This document shows, in pieces, positions 5,995 through 9,260 of a stretch of DNA of 9,260 nucleotides. Made by a program: the position numbers and the translations under genes. The stretch is from Bacteriovoracaceae bacterium (GTDB lineage: Bacteria > Bdellovibrionota > UBA1018), in NCBI GenBank assembly GCA_947500275.1, contig CANMSW010000080.1, positions 1 through 9,260 on the forward strand, in the 5' to 3' direction. The notes under the pieces are model-generated. The model was not told the origin of the DNA, made no database searches, and saw only the letters and a list, made by a program, of their open reading frames with translations. Position 1 is the first letter of the stretch; each line of letters starts with the position of its first letter.

Positions 5995-7020
5995 ATGGAA
6001 ACGACCACGCAGAAAAAATGGCTCGCAGTTTTCCCAGGCCAAGGCGCTCAGCACGTCGGGATGGCAAAGTCCCTCCACGAACAGTTCAAAGTGGCTCGCG
6101 AGACTTTTGAGGAGGCTTCAGATGCCGTCAAAAAAGACCTTCGCAAACTTTGTTTCGACGGACCCGAGTCGGACCTGACTCTGACCGAAAACACACAACC
6201 TTGTCTCCTGACCGCTTCTGTGGCCGCATTCCGGGTCGCGCAGACCGAAATCGGTTTTAAACCCCATCTCGTTGCAGGTCACTCGCTGGGTGAATACTCC
6301 GCGCTCGTCGCTGCAGGCGCCCTCCCTCTCGCAACGGCAGCGGCTTGGGTCCGCGAGCGTGGCGCTTCGATGCAAAAGGCAGTCCCTGCGGGCCAGGGAA
6401 CCATGGCAGCGGTCTTGAACTTAGATGACTCGAAAATCGACGCCCTTTGCGCCCAGGCCACCGAGGCCGCTCGTGCTAAGCGCGCAACGGGCGCAGCTGA
6501 AGATCTAACAGTCGAAGCCATTGTGCAGCCTGCGAACTTTAACAGCCCAGGGCAAATCGTGATCGCGGGATCAACCGATGCAGTCGCTGAGGCCGTAGCC
6601 CTCATTAAAGCCGGCGGGGAATTTGCGGGATCGAAAGCCATCCCTCTGCAAGTCAGCGCCCCCTTCCACTGTTCTCTCATGAGACCTGCCCGTGACCGCA
6701 TGGCCGAGCTCTTCCAAGCTAACCCGAAAGTCGGCGCCTTAGCTTGCGAGTACATCCCGAACCGCACTGCCCGCGTGACCCGCGAGTCCGGGATCGTCCT
6801 CGAGCTTTTGGTCGAACAAGTGGATCATCCGGTTCTCTGGCGCCAGTCGATGACTTCCGCTTTGAGCCTCGGATTCAAGCACGGCATCGAATTTGGACCC
6901 GGAAAGGTCCTCCAAGGCCTGATGAAGCGGATTGCTTCAGGCGCAGGCCTGGAGTTCGCGATGCAGGGATTCGGCGAGGCGGATTCCCTCTCTGCCCTTG
7001 AAACCAGCCTAAAAGGCTAA
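5995..7020 (+). CDS. fabD: Malonyl-CoA:ACP transacylase
   Basis: FabD moves malonyl from CoA to the phosphopantetheine arm of AcpP, supplying the extender unit for FabH and FabF. From ATG5995 the product has 341 residues. The motifs are FPGQGAQ at 13-19, the nucleophile Ser97 in GHSLGEYSAL, Arg122 in RERGASMQ, NFNSPGQIVIAG, His225 in APFHCSLM, and GPGKVL near the C-terminus. GTG5992 is directly before the ATG; AGGAG at 5983-5987 is seven bases from the ATG and four from the GTG, so I prefer the ATG. Compared with E. coli FabD, about 15 extra residues rich in Ala, Arg, Glu and Lys appear around 156-172, before the strand leading into NFNSPGQ. fabG starts 11 bases after the stop, which is tight operon spacing. 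Confidence 0.96.
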   Translation: METTTQKKWLAVFPGQGAQHVGMAKSLHEQFKVARETFEEASDAVKKDLRKLCFDGPESDLTLTENTQPCLLTASVAAFRVAQTEIGFKPHLVAGHSLGEYSALVAAGALPLATAAAWVRERGASMQKAVPAGQGTMAAVLNLDDSKIDALCAQATEAARAKRATGAAEDLTVEAIVQPANFNSPGQIVIAGSTDAVAEAVALIKAGGEFAGSKAIPLQVSAPFHCSLMRPARDRMAELFQANPKVGALACEYIPNRTARVTRESGIVLELLVEQVDHPVLWRQSMTSALSLGFKHGIEFGPGKVLQGLMKRIASGAGLEFAMQGFGEADSLSALETSLKG

Positions 7021-7031
7021 GAAAGGCCGCC

Positions 7032-7787
7032 ATGTCTGAACTTGAACCCCAAACGAAACCCCTGGCCTTAGTCACTGGCGCCTCCCGCGGAATCGGAGCC
7101 GCCATCGCCGAAAAGCTTGCGCAGGATGGATTTCACGTCCTCATCAATTACGCATCCAGCGAAGCGAAAGCCCTGGAAGTGGTCAACCGAATCACAGCAG
7201 CTGGCGGATCCGCCGAGCCCCTGGGCTTCAACGTCGCGGACTCGAAACAAGTGGACGAGAAATTTGACTGGATTGCCAAGAACCGAGGTCAACTCAAGGT
7301 TTTAGTGAACAACGCGGGCATTACGATTGATGGTTTGATCGTCCGACTGAAGGACGAAGACCTGGATAAAACCCTGGACGTCGACCTCAAGGGTGCCATT
7401 TATTGCTCCCGCGCAGCGACCAAGACCATGATGCGCGCGCGTGAGGGCTCGATCATCCAGATCGCCTCGGTCGTCGGGGAGATGGGGAATGCCGGCCAAA
7501 GTGCTTATGCGGCCGCTAAAGCGGGACTCATTGGATTCAGTAAGAGCGTGGCGAAAGAGCTCGGGAGCCGCCAAGTTCGGTGCAACGTCGTCACCCCCGG
7601 GTACATTGATACGGAAATGACGGGAGCCTTGACTGAGGCTCAAAAAGAGGCCATCCTCCGCACCATTCCGCTCGGGTTTTTCGGCTCGACCGCAGATGTG
7701 GCGGCCCTGGTTTCCTACCTGGCCTCCCCTGCAAGTCGCTTCATTACCGGTCAAGTCATCGGGGTGAACGGCGGGATGTACATGTGA
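7032..7787 (+). CDS. fabG: 3-oxoacyl-ACP reductase
   Basis: FabG is an NADPH-dependent short-chain dehydrogenase that reduces 3-oxoacyl-ACP to 3-hydroxyacyl-ACP. The product has 251 residues, the normal length. The cofactor motif TGASRGIG is at 15-22 and NNAG at 93-96. The catalytic residues Ser146 (IASVVG), Tyr159 and Lys163 (YAAAK) are present, and the protein ends in the typical NGGMYM. The fourth member of the tetrad, Asn110 in E. coli, is replaced: the aligned segment reads LDVDLKG with Asp118, exactly 28 residues before the catalytic Ser as in E. coli. GAAAGG at 7021-7026 serves as the ribosome site. The gene follows fabD by 11 bases and precedes acpP by 70 bases. The cluster position and the C-terminus support FabG rather than another dehydrogenase. 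Confidence 0.96.
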   Translation: MSELEPQTKPLALVTGASRGIGAAIAEKLAQDGFHVLINYASSEAKALEVVNRITAAGGSAEPLGFNVADSKQVDEKFDWIAKNRGQLKVLVNNAGITIDGLIVRLKDEDLDKTLDVDLKGAIYCSRAATKTMMRAREGSIIQIASVVGEMGNAGQSAYAAAKAGLIGFSKSVAKELGSRQVRCNVVTPGYIDTEMTGALTEAQKEAILRTIPLGFFGSTADVAALVSYLASPASRFITGQVIGVNGGMYM

Positions 7788-7857
7788 GTTCCAAGCCCCT
7801 TGGGCTGCGAACTTAAAAACGTTTAGGACGAAAAGTTTAAACTAAGGAGAATCGACC

Positions 7858-8106
7858 ATGACTCAAGCTGTTCAGTTGGAAGAGAAAGTCCGCACCCTGA
7901 TCTGTAAGCAACTGAAAGTCGAAAAAGAGAAAGTCACTCTTTCCGCTTCCATCATCGAAGACCTCGATGCTGATAGCCTCGAAGTCGTTGAACTCGTCAT
8001 GGCAATGGAAGACGAATTCAAAATGAGCATTCCTGAAGCAGATAGCGAAAAACTGAAAACGGTTGGCGATATCGTCACCTACATTCAGTCCAAAGCAACT
8101 CACTAA
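7858..8106 (+). CDS. acpP: Acyl carrier protein
   Basis: The carrier that holds growing acyl chains as thioesters on a 4'-phosphopantetheine arm and visits every enzyme of the cluster. The product has 82 residues, close to the usual 78-80. The attachment site is Ser40 in DADSLEVVEL, at the start of the acidic recognition helix II, followed by MAMEDEF. This is the standard primary-metabolism form rather than a polyketide carrier. The ribosome site AAGGAG at 7844-7849, eight bases before the ATG, is the best in the window and fits high expression. The 70-base gap after fabG contains a small hairpin (AGCCC at 7794-7798 with GGGCT at 7802-7806). That gap may hold a separate promoter, but I see no convincing one. 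A strong terminator follows the stop. Confidence 0.97.
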   Translation: MTQAVQLEEKVRTLICKQLKVEKEKVTLSASIIEDLDADSLEVVELVMAMEDEFKMSIPEADSEKLKTVGDIVTYIQSKATH

Positions 8107-8127
8107 TCCTTTTTAGGCAGTTTCTCG

Positions 8128-8163
8128 GGGGAGAGCACCGCAAGGTCCTCTCCCCTTTTTTTT
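8128..8163 (+). terminator. Intrinsic terminator after acpP
   Basis: GGGGAGAG at 8128-8135 pairs perfectly with CTCTCCCC at 8148-8155. Inside, after one C-C mismatch, ACC (8137-8139) pairs with GGT (8144-8146) around GCAA, a GNRA-type tetraloop. Eight T residues at 8156-8163 follow. This is a textbook Rho-independent terminator on the + strand. It stands between acpP and fabF, so it should let acpP be expressed above the downstream gene. Confidence 0.92.
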
Positions 8164-8247
8164 GCCTGTGTTTGCGAAAATCCCAAATTTAGGGAAGAAC
8201 AAGGGCTCAAGAAGTCCCTTTTGAAGGGGTTCATTTTGGAGAACGCT
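8164..8247 (+). promoter_or_regulatory. fabF leader with competing complementary segments
   Basis: The 84 bases between the terminator and fabF must hold a promoter if read-through is low, but no good -10/-35 pair is visible. CCCTT at 8216-8220 can pair either with AAGGG upstream (8201-8205) or with AAGGG downstream (8224-8228), and these pairings exclude each other. TCCC at 8181-8184 can also pair with GGGA at 8192-8195. GGAG at 8238-8241 is the likely ribosome site. No known fatty-acid regulator site was recognised. Confidence 0.3.
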
Positions 8248-9260
8248 ATGTCGCACGCATCCCATCCTCGTCGAGTCGTCGTCACCGGTATTGGCGCAGT
8301 CACCCCACTTGGACTCAATGTGACTGATACTTGGAAAAGTGCACTGGAAGGCGTTTCAGGCGTTGGCACCATCACCCACTTCGACCCGACGGAATGCCCA
8401 GTGAAGTTTGCGGCCGAAGTCAAAAACTTCGATGTTACGAAACCCATTGGCCCTTTTCACCCTGCCGAAGGCGCAACCGTCACCGAAGCCTGCACCGCAA
8501 AAGACATGAAGCGCGTTGGAAGATTCGCGCACTTGGGCCTGGCTGCAAGCATGGAAGCCTACGGGGACTCCGGCCTGGACGCCGTACGCTCGCAAATTGA
8601 ACCTGACCGCATCGGCGTAAACATTGGCGTCGGCATGGGCGGCCTGCCCGAGATCGAAGCGGTCCATAATGAATTTCTGAACCGCGGATTCCGCAGGATC
8701 ACACCTTTTTTCATCCCTCAGGTCATTGCCAACATGGTCTCCGGCCAATTGAGCATCCTTCTCAATCTGCAAGGCCCAAACCTTTGTAATATCACCGCGT
8801 GTTCCTCCAGCGCGCATGCCATTGGCGAAAGCATGCGCCAGATTCAACGCGGCGATGCTGATATCATCATCACCGGTGGCGCCGAGGCCGTCATTTGCAA
8901 ACTGGGCATTGGCGGTTTCGCCGCCATGCGCGCGCTCTCGACGCGCAATGATGAACCCACTCGTGCTTCACGTCCCTTCGACATTGGGCGCGATGGCTTC
9001 GTGATGGGTGAAGGTGCCGCAACTCTCATTCTGGAAGAGTATGAACACGCGAAAAAACGCGGAGCCAAAATTTACGGTGAAGTTCTCGGTTACGGTTTAA
9101 GCGGTGATGCCTATCATATGACTTCTCCCGCTCCCGAAGGCGAAGGCGGACGCCGCGCGATGGCGATGGCCCTCAAAGACTCAAGGCTCAATCCAGAACA
9201 AGTGGGTTACGTGAATGCGCACGGAACTTCGACCCCAGCAGGCGATGTCGAAGAATCGCG
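8248..9260 (+). CDS. fabF: 3-oxoacyl-ACP synthase II (3' end outside window)
   Basis: FabF condenses acyl-ACP with malonyl-ACP and drives chain elongation. It is cytoplasmic, and in E. coli it controls cis-vaccenate formation. From ATG8248 (GGAG six bases before it), 337 codons are visible and the frame is still open at the window end. The thiolase-fold marks are VVVTGIGAVTPLG at the N-terminus, the nucleophile Cys185 in ITACSSSAHA, RALSTRND, a long stretch nearly identical to E. coli (EEYEHAKKRGAKIY, GDAYHMTSP) and His325 in VNAHGTSTPAGD. The second catalytic His lies beyond the edge. About 15 extra residues (around 68-83) are inserted before the KRVGRF segment relative to E. coli FabF. FabB is less likely because the GDAYHMTSP and AHGTSTPAGD segments match FabF closely. 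The gene is separated from acpP by a strong terminator. Confidence 0.95.
   Translation, partial: MSHASHPRRVVVTGIGAVTPLGLNVTDTWKSALEGVSGVGTITHFDPTECPVKFAAEVKNFDVTKPIGPFHPAEGATVTEACTAKDMKRVGRFAHLGLAASMEAYGDSGLDAVRSQIEPDRIGVNIGVGMGGLPEIEAVHNEFLNRGFRRITPFFIPQVIANMVSGQLSILLNLQGPNLCNITACSSSAHAIGESMRQIQRGDADIIITGGAEAVICKLGIGGFAAMRALSTRNDEPTRASRPFDIGRDGFVMGEGAATLILEEYEHAKKRGAKIYGEVLGYGLSGDAYHMTSPAPEGEGGRRAMAMALKDSRLNPEQVGYVNAHGTSTPAGDVEES

Noticed and set aside
8164..8200. Possible operator for a fatty-acid regulator around CCCAAATTTAGGG
   Set aside because: The symmetry is off by one base and does not match the FapR, FabT or FadR sites I know, so I do not call an operator.

Overview
The window is an ordinary-looking, compact chromosomal region of a Gram-negative bacterium, with clearly more than half G+C by eye. 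No rRNA, tRNA, CRISPR array, insertion sequence or prophage gene is visible. The exported HtrA-type protease, the deltaproteobacterial style of the genes, and a Lys/Ala-rich protein with a Cys/His motif that I associate with Bdellovibrio-like bacteria together suggest a member of the Bdellovibrionota. That placement rests on memory and is only moderately confident.

Left part (1-1995, + strand): the tail of an upstream gene, then an exported single-PDZ HtrA-family serine protease with a complete His-Asp-Ser triad. Close behind it is an unrecognised cytoplasmic protein with a Gly/Ser-rich tail. An intergenic imperfect hairpin and then a strong bidirectional terminator separate this pair from a convergent gene.

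Middle part (2022-4131): on the minus strand lies a low-complexity, lysine/alanine/proline-rich protein. Its C-terminal half carries a C-x4-C-x9-C-x2-H motif and a very acidic tail. Divergent from it is an N-acetylglucosamine-6-phosphate deacetylase (NagA) with all expected active-site residues, but it lacks the usual N-terminal portion.

Right part (4186-9260, + strand): a type II fatty-acid synthesis cluster in the order yceD, fabH, fabD, fabG, acpP, fabF (fabF is cut by the window end). FabD loads malonyl onto the AcpP carrier, FabH makes the first condensation, FabG reduces the 3-keto group and FabF extends the chain. Compared with the common order yceD-rpmF-plsX-fabH, the ribosomal protein L32 gene and plsX are missing between yceD and fabH. 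A strong intrinsic terminator follows acpP, so fabF must be reached by read-through or by its own promoter; its leader has competing base-pairing segments.

I found no clearly new multi-gene system. The points most worth a second look are the lysine-rich zinc-motif protein, the rpmF/plsX gap, an Asn-to-Asp change at the catalytic tetrad position of FabG, the shortened NagA and the fabF leader.
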